Origin: Woeseiaceae bacterium
GTDB taxonomy: Bacteria; Pseudomonadota; Gammaproteobacteria; Steroidobacterales; Woeseiaceae
Reading direction: 5' to 3'
DNA length: 47,050 nucleotides
NCBI GenBank assembly: GCA_013001045.1
Contig: JABDNG010000070.1
Span: forward strand, 1 to 47,050
Shown in pieces: positions 35,758 to 44,945 of this stretch. Within the stretch, counting starts at the first letter, position 1. Every line of letters starts with the position of its first letter. Made by a program: the position numbers and the translations under genes. The notes beneath the pieces are model-generated. The model had not been told where the DNA came from, made no database searches, and was given only the letters and a program-made list of their open reading frames with translations.

Positions 35758-36759
35758 ATGGATGCCCGACGCGTCGCCCTGACGGCATGGGTCAATAGCA
35801 TCGACACGCTTGCGAATTGCGAGCCGACGCTGGCATCGGGCGATGCCAGCTTCCGCCGCTACTTTCGATTGCAGGTGGGATCGAACAGTTTCATCGTGAT
35901 GGATGCCCCACCCGAGCGGGAGAATTGCCTGCCATTCCTGCGTGTTGCGGGATATCTGGAGGCGATGCGGCTGAATGCACCGCGCGTCATCGAAGTGAAT
36001 CTTGACGACGGATTTCTGCTGCTCAGTGACCTGGGAACACTGCCCTACCTTGACGCGCTGCAACGCGATCCCGACCTGGCGGATTCGTTATACGAGGACG
36101 CAATTGCGGCTTTGTTGACGATGCAACGCCGCGGCACGGCGTACCAGGCCTCATTGCCGCCGTACGATGACGAATTGTTGCGTTTTGAATTGTCATTGTT
36201 TCGTGACTGGTTATGCGGCACACATCTTGGGCTTTCTTTCAGCGCGTCGGACGAGGCGCAGTGGCAGGCGTGTTGCGATGTGCTAACTGCAAATGTGCTG
36301 CAACAGCCGCAGGTCTTCGTACACCGCGACTACCATTCGAGAAATCTCATGGTCACCGACGAGGACAATCCTGGCATTCTGGACTTTCAGGACGCGGTCG
36401 AAGGGCCGCTGACTTACGACCTCGTATCATTGCTTAAAGACTGCTATGTCTGCTGGCCCGCGGAGCAGATCAGGCAATGGGCTCTGGCGTTCTACCGCGG
36501 GTTGGACCGGTCGATGCGCGAGCGTGTCGACGAGTTACAGTTTCGCCGCTATTTCGAGCTAACGGGCGTGCAGCGGCACTTGAAGGCTGCGGGCATTTTC
36601 GCGCGGCTCAATCACCGCGACGGCAAGCCAGCCTATCTCGCCGATGTTCCCAGAACGCTGTCGTATATCGTAGCGTTGGGATCGCAATACGAAGAACTGC
36701 AGTTTCTTGCCGGTCTTATTGAAGCGCGCGTGTTGCCGGCGCTGCGTGACGCGCCATGA
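35758..36759 (+). CDS. amgK: N-acetylmuramate/N-acetylglucosamine kinase AmgK
   Basis: Anomeric sugar kinase that phosphorylates recycled MurNAc at C1. 333 aa of the aminoglycoside-phosphotransferase fold: SGDASFRRYFRL near the N-terminus, catalytic HRDYHSRNLM (H189, D191, N196) and the metal Asp in ILDFQDA (D209). The start ATG 35758 (MDARRVAL) is preferred to the upstream TTG. Its stop overlaps murU by ATGA. The amgK-murU pair next to lptD is the arrangement known from Pseudomonas, where it makes the fosfomycin-bypassing route to UDP-MurNAc. Confidence 0.9.
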   Translation: MDARRVALTAWVNSIDTLANCEPTLASGDASFRRYFRLQVGSNSFIVMDAPPERENCLPFLRVAGYLEAMRLNAPRVIEVNLDDGFLLLSDLGTLPYLDALQRDPDLADSLYEDAIAALLTMQRRGTAYQASLPPYDDELLRFELSLFRDWLCGTHLGLSFSASDEAQWQACCDVLTANVLQQPQVFVHRDYHSRNLMVTDEDNPGILDFQDAVEGPLTYDLVSLLKDCYVCWPAEQIRQWALAFYRGLDRSMRERVDELQFRRYFELTGVQRHLKAAGIFARLNHRDGKPAYLADVPRTLSYIVALGSQYEELQFLAGLIEARVLPALRDAP

Positions 36760-37421
36760 TCGCGATGATTCTTGCCGCAGGGCGTGGCGAGCGTTTGCGG
36801 CCTTTGACGGACCGGATACCCAAGTCCCTGGTCGAAGTTGGCCGGCAGAGTCTGCTCGAACGCCATCTTGAAAACGTTCGTGCCGCCGGTGTTGAAACCG
36901 TTGTCATCAACCTCGGCTGGCTTGGCGGGCAAATCGTGGAGCGAGTCGGTTCCGGTTCGCGGTTCGGCCTGCAGGTTATCTACAGCCAGGAGGGCAACAA
37001 TATTCTGGAGACGGGCGGTGGCATACACAAAGCCCTGCCGCTACTCGGTGAAGATCCATTCCTGGTCGTAAACGCCGATGTGTATACCGATATGCCGATA
37101 CCAACCGTTGAGCTGGACGCCGATACGCTCGGTCATCTCGTCATGGTGCCAACGCCCAAGTATCGTGATCACGGTGATTTCGACTTGATTGACGGACGCA
37201 TACGCAATAGAACGAATGACGGCGAGTCGTCGCGACTAACGTTCAGCGGTGTCGCAATCTACAAACCGGCGTTTTTCGACGGATGCGAGGCGGGGCGATT
37301 CCCCCTGGCTCCCCTGTTGCGCGAGGCGGCCGATAGAGGACAGTTGTCCGGCCAACTGTACGAAGGCCGCTGGGCAGATATCGGTACGAAAGAACGCCTG
37401 GCCGCCGCTAACCACTCGTAG
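36756..37421 (+). CDS. murU: N-acetylmuramate alpha-1-phosphate uridylyltransferase MurU
   Basis: Makes UDP-MurNAc from MurNAc-1-phosphate and UTP, completing muramic acid recycling without MurA/MurB. 221 aa. Nucleotidyltransferase signature [21 protein letters not shown], then GGGIHKALP and the metal-binding VVNADVYTD. Coupled to amgK through ATGA. The last 14 bases overlap the 3' end of lipB on the opposite strand. Confidence 0.9.
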   Translation: MIAMILAAGRGERLRPLTDRIPKSLVEVGRQSLLERHLENVRAAGVETVVINLGWLGGQIVERVGSGSRFGLQVIYSQEGNNILETGGGIHKALPLLGEDPFLVVNADVYTDMPIPTVELDADTLGHLVMVPTPKYRDHGDFDLIDGRIRNRTNDGESSRLTFSGVAIYKPAFFDGCEAGRFPLAPLLREAADRGQLSGQLYEGRWADIGTKERLAAANHS

Positions 37422-38088
37422 CCATTGGTACAGCATCGTTACCGTGGACCATTTTTGCATCGTCAAGACCCAGGTGGTGCAGAAAATGCGGCAATAATTG
37501 GGGCCACACTTCCTGGAATTCCAGGCCGGCGCCCAGTCTCTTCAGGTCGGTCATCTCCAGTCCCTGGTAACCGCAGGGGTTGATGCGTGAGAACGGTTCC
37601 AGATCGACATCGACGTTGAGCGCCATGCCGTGAAAACTGCAGCCTCTGCGAATGCGTAGCCCGACGCTGGCAAGTTTGTCGCCAGCGACATAAACGCCCG
37701 GCGCATCGGCGCGGCTTGCAGCCGTAATGCCAAAATCGGCGGCCAGGTCGACGACGCTTTGCTCCAGGGCGGTGACCAAAGTGCGTACGCCCATGGCAAA
37801 ACGCCGCAGGTCGAGCAAGGGATAAATCATGAGCTGGCCGGGCCCGTGAAACGTCACCTGTCCGCCGCGATCGATCTGTACGACCGGTATGTCGCCGGGC
37901 GCCAACAGATGTTCCTCTTTGGCATTCAGTCCCATCGTGAATACGGGCGGATGTTCGGTGAACCAGATTTCGTCGTTCGTCGATTCGGTACGCGCATCCG
38001 TGAAGCGCTGCATGGCGTGCCATAGCGGAACGTAGTCCTGCCGCCCGAGGTCGCGTACGGTGATACTTCTTTCACTGGCGTTACTCAC
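37408..38088 (-). CDS. lipB: Octanoyl-[acyl-carrier-protein]:protein octanoyltransferase
   Basis: Moves octanoate from ACP to lipoyl domains, the first step of protein lipoylation needed by GcvH. 226 aa. Motifs are [18 protein letters not shown]138 in [10 protein letters not shown] and the acyl-carrying C172 in [13 protein letters not shown]. The ATG overlaps the ybeD stop by ATGA. The C-terminal 14 bases are antisense to the end of murU. It is the last gene of the long minus-strand wall cluster. Confidence 0.97.
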   Translation of the reverse strand: MSNASERSITVRDLGRQDYVPLWHAMQRFTDARTESTNDEIWFTEHPPVFTMGLNAKEEHLLAPGDIPVVQIDRGGQVTFHGPGQLMIYPLLDLRRFAMGVRTLVTALEQSVVDLAADFGITAASRADAPGVYVAGDKLASVGLRIRRGCSFHGMALNVDVDLEPFSRINPCGYQGLEMTDLKRLGAGLEFQEVWPQLLPHFLHHLGLDDAKMVHGNDAVPMATSG

Positions 38089-38348
38089 AATGCCATCAGG
38101 ACATCGTCGTGCAAGGAGACGTCGCGGTATATATCGTCGAGCTGTTGCTGACTGGTTGCCGTAATTGTGACCGTGACTGAAACGAAGCGGCCGTTACGAC
38201 TGACAGCCGCCTGCACGGCGCTATCTGCAACTGACCCTGCGTGATTCTCGACCAGTGCACGCGCCGTTGTTCGAAATTTCGCGCTGTCGCGCCCCATCAT
38301 CTTGATCGGAAACTCGCAGGGGAATTCGAGGGCCGATGTCTCTGCCAT
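38085..38348 (-). CDS. ybeD: YbeD/DUF493 family protein
   Basis: 87 aa, exactly the length of E. coli YbeD, a small ferredoxin-like (ACT-like) protein sometimes proposed to modulate LipB; its role is not established. [14 protein letters not shown] is the family N-terminus, and [20 protein letters not shown] the central strand-helix. The start is MAETSAL at 38348, two bases after the dacA stop; the upstream GTG/ATG codons lie inside dacA. Coupled to lipB. Confidence 0.92.
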   Translation of the reverse strand: MAETSALEFPCEFPIKMMGRDSAKFRTTARALVENHAGSVADSAVQAAVSRNGRFVSVTVTITATSQQQLDDIYRDVSLHDDVLMAL

Positions 38349-38350
38349 GG

Positions 38351-39496
38351 TTACTCGAACCAAAGGCTGACACTGTCACGTGCGCGTTGCCAGACGGACC
38401 CGGTCGGGTTGTCGTCGAGGGCAAGCAACGGCGCGCTCAATAGTTCTTCTTCACCGAGATGAACTTTCAATTCAGCAAGCGGTTGCCCGGCAGCGACCGG
38501 CGCTTCAACGATTGCCGGAATGTCCAGCGTCGAGTCGAGCTGGTCGTAGGCGCCACGGCGAACCGTAATGTAAAGGTCTTCGAGTACGCCAAGCCGGGAA
38601 TCTTCGTTCGCCGACTTCCAGACGCGAGCCGTCGTTACCTCTTCGCCTGCTTTGAAGAGCAGTCGTGTTTCGAAAAAACGAAAGGCGTAGTTAAGCAGGG
38701 CCTGACTGCCATCCGTGCGAGCTTTCGTGCTTGACGTGCCGAGTACCACTGAGATGACGCGCATGTTGTCGCGCTTTGCAGAGGCGACCAGGCAATAGCC
38801 GGCGTCGTCGGTATGCCCGGTCTTGAGGCCATCAACCGACGCATCGCGCCAGAGTAGCGAGTTGCGATTACTCTGTTTGATGTTGTTGTAGGTGAATTCC
38901 TTGATCGAATGCCAGGGGTAGTAGTCGGGAAACTCGGCGATCATTGCGCGTGCCAGCGTCGTCAAGTCACGCGCCGTCGTCGTATGACCCTCTGCCGGTA
39001 AGCCGGTCGCATTGAGAAAGTGGCTGGAGTGCATCCCCATTGTTGCCGCGTACTGGTTCATCATTTCTGCGAACACACTCTCGGTCCCGGCGATGTGTTC
39101 AGCCAGCGCTACGCTGGCGTCGTTGCCGGACTGTACGATAATGCCAAGCAACAGGTCCTTTATCGATACGCGCGTGCCGACCTCGATGAACATCCTGGAT
39201 CCTTCCGTGCGCCAGGCCTTCTCACTGATTGTGACTTCGTCCTCGAGATCGATCTGCCCCTGTTTAAGGGCGCTGAATACCACATACGTGGTCATTAACT
39301 TGGTCAGGCTCGCGGGAGCAAGCGCAGAATCCGGGTTCAGTGACGCCAGTTCGCGTCCGGTCCGGCTATCGATGACCAGGTAGCTCTTCGCGCCGATGAT
39401 AGGGGGTGCCGGCGTCGGCATGGGCCCTGTCGCAGGTACCGCGCTTGAAACGAACAATACCAGTGACGCAAACGCGAATGTAAGACGTTGGAACAT
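38351..39496 (-). CDS. dacA: D-alanyl-D-alanine carboxypeptidase (PBP5/6 family)
   Basis: Trims the terminal D-Ala from peptidoglycan pentapeptides in the periplasm. 381 aa from ATG 39496, which follows AGAGG; the longer open frame overlaps rlpA and is rejected. Signal peptide about 1-23. The three penicillin-binding motifs are SLTK (S63-K66), SGN (123-125) and KTG (225-227). The C-terminal beta domain ends in an amphipathic stretch (SVWQRARDSVSLWFE) that should anchor it to the inner membrane, as in PBP5. Confidence 0.96.
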   Translation of the reverse strand: MFQRLTFAFASLVLFVSSAVPATGPMPTPAPPIIGAKSYLVIDSRTGRELASLNPDSALAPASLTKLMTTYVVFSALKQGQIDLEDEVTISEKAWRTEGSRMFIEVGTRVSIKDLLLGIIVQSGNDASVALAEHIAGTESVFAEMMNQYAATMGMHSSHFLNATGLPAEGHTTTARDLTTLARAMIAEFPDYYPWHSIKEFTYNNIKQSNRNSLLWRDASVDGLKTGHTDDAGYCLVASAKRDNMRVISVVLGTSSTKARTDGSQALLNYAFRFFETRLLFKAGEEVTTARVWKSANEDSRLGVLEDLYITVRRGAYDQLDSTLDIPAIVEAPVAAGQPLAELKVHLGEEELLSAPLLALDDNPTGSVWQRARDSVSLWFE

Positions 39497-39545
39497 AAGA
39501 CCTCTTTCAGAAATCAGGTGTATCGTATCGGCGCGTATTGTACGC

Positions 39546-40418
39546 CTATTCGACAATAAGGTAGGGATCCATGATGCCGATGTTTTCGAGTTCTTCGACG
39601 AGGATGTCGTACTGAATAACGTCGTCGACCGGGCCGATTCGGACGCGCAGCAGAACCGGATCCCGTGAAAGATCCTCATAGATAAAGGCACCGCTTATAC
39701 CTGCTCCGGCCAATACGTGGAGGCGCCGCTCGGCATTGCTGCGGTCGCCGAAGGCGCCGACCTGCACAAAGATGCGCTGGGCAGTGACAGCCGGCGCCGA
39801 TACCACCGCTGCCGGCTCGGTCGTTTGCGGGGTCTGTGTCGGGACCGATTGGATGGCAGGCGCCGGCGGCATCGAATCCCGCGTGGGTCGGTCGCCTTCC
39901 GGGGTATCGAAATCAATTGCCGTCACTTCGACCAGGCCCGTGCCATTGCGAACCATATCGAGTCGCAAGGCGGCGGAATACGAAAGGTCGATAATGCGGT
40001 TGTGCACGAAAGGCCCGCGATCGTTGACACGCACAACAATACTCTTGCCATTTTGCAGATTTCGCACCCGCACGTAGGTAGGCAGCGGAAGCGTCTTGTG
40101 TGCCGCCGTCATCTGGTACATGTCGTAGGTTTCACGACTTGACGTCAGGTTGCCGTGAAACTTCTTCCCATACCAGGACGCGACGCCGCGTTCCTGGTAG
40201 CCCGTGCTACTCGGCATGACGGTATAGCGCTTGCCGAATACTTCGTAGACAGGTCCATTGCCATACTTGCTGCGCGGTTCCGGCCGCGGTATTGCATCAC
40301 CCGGCAAGTTGGGGATCCGCATGCTGCCGCCAATGGGGGGGCCGTCACCGCGAATGCCGCCGCCACACGCGGTCATTGACAGTGCTGCGATAGACAAAAG
40401 CGCCAGCTTATACCGCAT
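39546..40418 (-). CDS. rlpA: Septal ring lytic transglycosylase RlpA, lipoprotein
   Basis: 290 aa from ATG 40418. The lipobox LSMTAC gives a lipidated C18. The double-psi beta-barrel spans about 85-185 (GVASWYGKKFHGNLTSSRE ... RVNDRGPFVHNRIIDLS), followed by a Pro/Thr-rich linker and a C-terminal SPOR domain (IFVQVGAFGDRSNAERR) that binds denuded glycan strands at the septum. In Pseudomonas RlpA is a lytic transglycosylase. Its start overlaps the end of mltB by 11 bases; a 49-base gap before dacA is the largest inside this cluster apart from the mltB/rodA-type junctions and may hold a promoter. Confidence 0.95.
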   Translation of the reverse strand: MRYKLALLSIAALSMTACGGGIRGDGPPIGGSMRIPNLPGDAIPRPEPRSKYGNGPVYEVFGKRYTVMPSSTGYQERGVASWYGKKFHGNLTSSRETYDMYQMTAAHKTLPLPTYVRVRNLQNGKSIVVRVNDRGPFVHNRIIDLSYSAALRLDMVRNGTGLVEVTAIDFDTPEGDRPTRDSMPPAPAIQSVPTQTPQTTEPAAVVSAPAVTAQRIFVQVGAFGDRSNAERRLHVLAGAGISGAFIYEDLSRDPVLLRVRIGPVDDVIQYDILVEELENIGIMDPYLIVE

Positions 40419-41427
40419 CGGCCGCGACCTTCGACGCAATTTCCTGGCCGAGTTGATGCGCGGCAAGCGCATACATGGCACTACGATTGTATTTCGTAAT
40501 GACAAAGAAATTATGGAAACCCACCCAGTGCTCTAAACCGTTGTCGCCTTCGTAGCTCAGGAGTTCGCCCTTGCTGTCCGCGCAAAGATCGGTCGCAAAG
40601 ACGACACCCTTCCTGGTGAGCGATTCGACCGTGTCCGATGCCTTCAGCGTATTCCTGGGTTGTGGTACCGGGCCTTGCCATTGCCCGCCCAATGTGGCCT
40701 GCGACACGACTTCAGCACCGGCGCGCCAGCCATGCTCAAGAAAGTAGTTGGCAACGCTGCCCGAGACGTCGGCCCAGTCATTCCAGATGTCGCGTTTTCC
40801 GTCACCAGTGGCGTCCACGGCATAGGCGCGAAAACTCGACGGCATGAACTGGGGGCGGCCCATAGCGCCCGCGTAAGAGCCGGTTGGCAGCGTTGCGTCA
40901 ATGGCTTCTTCGCGTGTCAGCAGCAGAAATTGTACAAGCTCGTTGCGAAAGAACTTGGCCCGTTTCGGGTACTCGAACGCGAGCGTTGCCAGCGCGTCGA
41001 GCACGCGGTCGTTTCCCGTGATGCGGCCGAAATACGTTTCTACCCCTATGATGCCGACAATCATCTCGATCGATACGCCGGTCTCTTTGTTTATACGCTC
41101 GAGCATCTCGCGGTTTTCGCGCCAGAACGTCACGCCCGCATTAATCCGCTCTCTGGTAATAAATATCTTGCGGTACTCGCCCCAGGTCAGGGTGCGCTCG
41201 GCCGGCGAAGAAATCTTCTTGATGATCGAAGGCTTTATCTCGGCCTTGCCGAGCAAGCTACGCAATTCGTCCCGACTGAATTCGTACTTGCTCACCATCT
41301 CGTCGATGAAGGCGACGATTTCCGGACTGTCAACGTCGGCAAAAACCGGTTTGACATCGTCCACGGCTTCCGCACAGGAGACAGAAATCAGGAGCGCGGC
41401 AGCAAAAAAGGGTATTCGATATTTCAT
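40408..41427 (-). CDS. mltB: Membrane-bound lytic murein transglycosylase B
   Basis: Cleaves the MurNAc-GlcNAc bond of peptidoglycan. 339 aa. Catalytic Glu is E130 in IIGVETYFGR; YAGAMGRPQFMPSS and DGDGKRDIWN-type sequence (here DATGDGKRDIW) are hallmarks of the SltB/MltB family. The signal sequence ends LLISVSCAEA: a Cys is present, but the position three before it is Ser, not Leu, so lipidation is doubtful and signal peptidase I cleavage after AEA is possible. It abuts rodA directly (41427/41428). Confidence 0.95.
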   Translation of the reverse strand: MKYRIPFFAAALLISVSCAEAVDDVKPVFADVDSPEIVAFIDEMVSKYEFSRDELRSLLGKAEIKPSIIKKISSPAERTLTWGEYRKIFITRERINAGVTFWRENREMLERINKETGVSIEMIVGIIGVETYFGRITGNDRVLDALATLAFEYPKRAKFFRNELVQFLLLTREEAIDATLPTGSYAGAMGRPQFMPSSFRAYAVDATGDGKRDIWNDWADVSGSVANYFLEHGWRAGAEVVSQATLGGQWQGPVPQPRNTLKASDTVESLTRKGVVFATDLCADSKGELLSYEGDNGLEHWVGFHNFFVITKYNRSAMYALAAHQLGQEIASKVAADAV

Positions 41428-42567
41428 TTAGTGTGGCAATAGCTTCCGCTGAGAGTGAATCGACATCAGAATACCGAATCCGGCCATTAGGGTCACCATC
41501 GACGTTCCGCCGAAGCTTACCAGCGGCAACGGCACTCCGACGACGGGGATCAAACCTGTGACCATCGCCGTATTGACGAAGACGTAGACGAGAAATGTCA
41601 GACTGATCGAGCCCGCAAGCAGGCGCGAATAGGTGTCATGCGCGTTCACCGCCATGTAGAGGCCGCGCCCGATAACGAACATGTACAGCGCGAGCAAGGT
41701 TAACACGCCGAACAGGCCGAACTCCTCGCCAAGTACGGCGAAAATAAAATCGGTATCGCGCTCGGGCAGGAATTCGAGGTGCGCCTGGGAACCATTGGTC
41801 CAGCCTTTACCGAACAGGCCGCCCGAACCAATCGCGATTTTTGATTGAATGATGTTGTAACCCGCGCCGAGCGGGTCCGTGTCGGGGTTCAGCAGTGTCA
41901 GGACGCGCTGCTTCTGATAGTCCTTCATGACGGTCCACAACACCATCGCGCCGGGGATGGCGAGGATGCCCATGCCGATAATCAAGCGCAGCGACATGCC
42001 GGCGAGGATGATGACGATAATGCCCGACGCGGCGATCAGCAGGGACGTGCCGAGATCGGGCTGTCGAGCAATGAGGATCGTCGGCACAACAATCATCACG
42101 GCGATAATCAGGAGCTGACCCAGCCTGGGCGGCATCTGGCGGTCGTGCAGATACCAGGCCGCCATCATCGGCACACCCAGCTTCATCGCCTCGGACGGTT
42201 GAAAGCGAACGCCCAGGTTCAGCCAGCGACGTGCACCTTGTCCGACCTCACCGGTGATCAGAACGAGCACCAGCAGCACGATTCCGGCGCCGTAGCCCCA
42301 GGGCGTCCAGCGGCGCAGGAAGTCCGGCGGCATTTGTGCCGCGACGAGCATCGCAACAAACGCGATACTCAGGCGAACCGCCTGGTTCATCAGCAGCTTG
42401 TTACTTTCACCGACCGCGCTGTAAAGGATAAACAGGCCGAAACCGCAAATCAGTACCAGGCCACCCAGCAACGGACCGTCAATATGCAGCCGGCGTATGA
42501 GGCGCGAAAAATCCGACCGCGGCTCAGTCTTGGAGGTGAGCGGAAGTTTTGATTCAGCGATTGGCAT
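41428..42567 (-). CDS. rodA: Rod-shape SEDS peptidoglycan glycosyltransferase RodA
   Basis: Polymerises lipid II for side-wall growth in complex with PBP2. 379 aa with about ten hydrophobic helices after a 30-residue cytosolic head. SEDS motifs are the WLNLGVRFQPSEAMKL segment, NPDTDPLGAGYN in the large periplasmic loop with the essential Asp, FLPERDTDFIFAVLGEEFG and the PLPLVSFGGTSM C-terminal signature. Its start overlaps the mrdA end by 14 bases. Confidence 0.97.
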   Translation of the reverse strand: MPIAESKLPLTSKTEPRSDFSRLIRRLHIDGPLLGGLVLICGFGLFILYSAVGESNKLLMNQAVRLSIAFVAMLVAAQMPPDFLRRWTPWGYGAGIVLLVLVLITGEVGQGARRWLNLGVRFQPSEAMKLGVPMMAAWYLHDRQMPPRLGQLLIIAVMIVVPTILIARQPDLGTSLLIAASGIIVIILAGMSLRLIIGMGILAIPGAMVLWTVMKDYQKQRVLTLLNPDTDPLGAGYNIIQSKIAIGSGGLFGKGWTNGSQAHLEFLPERDTDFIFAVLGEEFGLFGVLTLLALYMFVIGRGLYMAVNAHDTYSRLLAGSISLTFLVYVFVNTAMVTGLIPVVGVPLPLVSFGGTSMVTLMAGFGILMSIHSQRKLLPH

Positions 42568-44452
42568 CGTCGCCGTACCCCAGGTATTTATCCATGATGG
42601 CTTTCGCGATGGGCGCGGCTACACGACTGCCACTGCTGCCGTTCTCAACGACAACCGCGACCGCAATTCGCGGCTTGTCGAGCGGGGCAAATGAGATGAA
42701 CAATGCATGATCGCGTTGCCGTTCCTGCAACTCTTCCTCATCATATTCCTCGTCCTGCGCAATCGAGACGACCTGTGCGGTGCCGCTTTTGCCCGCCATC
42801 TCGTATGCAGCGCCATAGCCGACGGCCCTGGCCGTGCCACGCGGCCCTTGCATAACGTCGTGCATGGCGCCGATGACGGTGTCCCAATGTAAACTGTTGC
42901 TGATCTCGATATCGGGCATTCGTTCCCGCGTCGTTAGCGAGCGGGTTCCGCTAAGCGCATCCTCAATGGCAGCGACGATATGAGGGCGGTAAGTCTTGCC
43001 CCGCATCGCGAGCGCGGCGGTGGCGGTGGCGAGCTGCAACGGCGTGGCGAGCATGTAGCCCTGACCGATAGACGCGATAACGGTCTCGCCGTGGTACCAG
43101 CGTTGGTCATCGGGATTGCGAAACGACGTGCGCTTCCATTCACGTGATGGCACAAGTCCGGGTCGCTCGCCGCCGAAATCCACGCCCGTTTGCCGCCCGA
43201 GACCGAAGCGATCCAGATAGTCGTGCATGTTGTCGATGCCGATGCTCTGGCTGACTTCGTAAAAATACACGTCGCAGGATTGTTCGATGGCGTCATGGAG
43301 ATCGACCGGACCGTGGCCTTCCGGCTTCCAGTCACGGTAACGATGCGTTGAGTCGGGCAGCATGAAGTAGCCCGTACAAAATGTCTTGCGGGTCAGGTTC
43401 GTTGCGCCGGTCTCCAGGGCGGCGAGTGCCAGCATCGGTTTGATCGTGGAGCCCGGTGGGTAGCTGCCGCGAAGTGCGCGATTGAAAAGTGGCACGTCGG
43501 GGTTATTCTGCAGTGCGCCGTATTGCGCGGTGCTCATGCCCACGGCGAACAGGTTCGGATCGAAAGACGGCGCACTGACAAAGGCCAGTATCTCGCCAGT
43601 CTGCGGGTCCAGCGCAACGAGGGCGCCGCGTCTGCCCTCGAGCAAGCGCGTGGCGAGCACTTGCAAATCGAGATCAATGCTGAGGTACACATTTGAGCCC
43701 GGCGCCGGTCTTTCGTCCATGGGTAACGAGTCCAGCAGTTCGCTGGTATCACCGGGTACTTGCCGGCCGCGGGCATTGGTGATCAAGTGGCGATAGCCGG
43801 CGACGCCGTGCAGATCGGATTCGAAATAACTTTCGACGCCGGTTTTGCCGGTGTGCGATGTGCCAGCGTAGCGTGCAGAGTCCAGTCGTTTCAGATCGTC
43901 GGAACTCAAAGCCCCAACATAGCCGACCGCGTGCGCGACGGCTTCGCCGTTCGGGTAATGACGCACCAGTCGCGGTTGGAAATCAACGCCCGGAAAACGC
44001 GGCCTCTGAATCGCGAAGTTCGCGATCTCCTCTTCTGTCAGCCGAAACTTCAGAGTAAGGGGCCGAAAGCGTTGCCCGCTGAGGCTGAGCTCTTTGATAC
44101 GAGCAATATCGGTCTTTTCAATCAGCGACAGCGCAGCCAGTCGATGCAGGGTGTCGTCGATGTCGTCGACCTGTTCCGGTATGAGTTCCAGGTGATAGGC
44201 AGGCAGGTTTTCAGCAATGACACGGCCCTGGCGGTCGAAGATCAGGCCCCGGATGGGTGCCACGGGTTCGATTCGGACGCGGTTACCCTGGGCTTTTTCG
44301 GCAAACAGTGCGTGATCGAAAACCTGAAGTTGTACGAGTCTTGCGACGACCAGCATGAGCAATAGCAGTGCAATGAGCGAGGAAACCAGCACTCGGCTGA
44401 CGAACAGGCGACGTTCGGAATGATGATCCTTGATGGGTGACAGCAAATCCAC
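42554..44452 (-). CDS. mrdA: Penicillin-binding protein 2 (elongasome transpeptidase)
   Basis: Class B PBP that cross-links new side-wall peptidoglycan, with RodA as partner. 632 aa, matching E. coli PBP2 (633). A single membrane anchor (about 20-41), then the pedestal domain, then the transpeptidase. Active-site motifs are S335-T-I-K338, S392-C-D394 and K555-S-G557 in KSGTAQV. The start is one base downstream of the mreD stop. Confidence 0.97.
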   Translation of the reverse strand: MDLLSPIKDHHSERRLFVSRVLVSSLIALLLLMLVVARLVQLQVFDHALFAEKAQGNRVRIEPVAPIRGLIFDRQGRVIAENLPAYHLELIPEQVDDIDDTLHRLAALSLIEKTDIARIKELSLSGQRFRPLTLKFRLTEEEIANFAIQRPRFPGVDFQPRLVRHYPNGEAVAHAVGYVGALSSDDLKRLDSARYAGTSHTGKTGVESYFESDLHGVAGYRHLITNARGRQVPGDTSELLDSLPMDERPAPGSNVYLSIDLDLQVLATRLLEGRRGALVALDPQTGEILAFVSAPSFDPNLFAVGMSTAQYGALQNNPDVPLFNRALRGSYPPGSTIKPMLALAALETGATNLTRKTFCTGYFMLPDSTHRYRDWKPEGHGPVDLHDAIEQSCDVYFYEVSQSIGIDNMHDYLDRFGLGRQTGVDFGGERPGLVPSREWKRTSFRNPDDQRWYHGETVIASIGQGYMLATPLQLATATAALAMRGKTYRPHIVAAIEDALSGTRSLTTRERMPDIEISNSLHWDTVIGAMHDVMQGPRGTARAVGYGAAYEMAGKSGTAQVVSIAQDEEYDEEELQERQRDHALFISFAPLDKPRIAVAVVVENGSSGSRVAAPIAKAIMDKYLGYGDDANR

Positions 44453-44453
44453 G

Positions 44454-44945
44454 TCAGCGGCCCGCCCGGGCCCTGTAGCGCACTCCGGAAAGGAACATAT
44501 AAAGGAATGGCCAGATTACCGTGCCCGTGATGACGGGCGCCCAATAGGCGATCGCCGGTGCCGAAACGCTGGCGACGCCGCTAATCCAGAACAACAGGAA
44601 CTGGTAAAGCGCCAGCAGCGCAAATACGGTCGCCGTCAGTTGTGAAAGCGGGAATACGCGCATCAAGAGGTGAAAGCGTACCGTGATGAAAACGATGACG
44701 CACAATGCGAGCGCATGTTGGCCGAGCAATGTTCCGTAGGAGACGTCGAGGATAATGCCGACGATCCAGGCGCTGCCGACGCTCCACGTGCGTGGCAGCT
44801 GCATGGCCCAGAATATCGCCAGGAGTGCGAGCCAGTCAGGGCGAAGCGGCGCGAGGGCCTCGGGCAGCGGCATGATCGAGAGCATCAGACCGACGACGAA
44901 CGTTACGATGACCGGCAGGCGTCGTGAGGCGTGTTCCCTACTCAT
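44454..44945 (-). CDS. mreD: Rod shape-determining protein MreD
   Basis: 163-aa integral membrane protein with about five hydrophobic helices and very short loops, the MreD pattern. Motifs include LRPDWLALLAIFWAMQLP and GIILDVSYGTLLGQHAL, the latter a family hallmark. Part of the Rod complex. It overlaps the end of mreC by eight bases. Confidence 0.95.
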   Translation of the reverse strand: MSREHASRRLPVIVTFVVGLMLSIMPLPEALAPLRPDWLALLAIFWAMQLPRTWSVGSAWIVGIILDVSYGTLLGQHALALCVIVFITVRFHLLMRVFPLSQLTATVFALLALYQFLLFWISGVASVSAPAIAYWAPVITGTVIWPFLYMFLSGVRYRARAGR

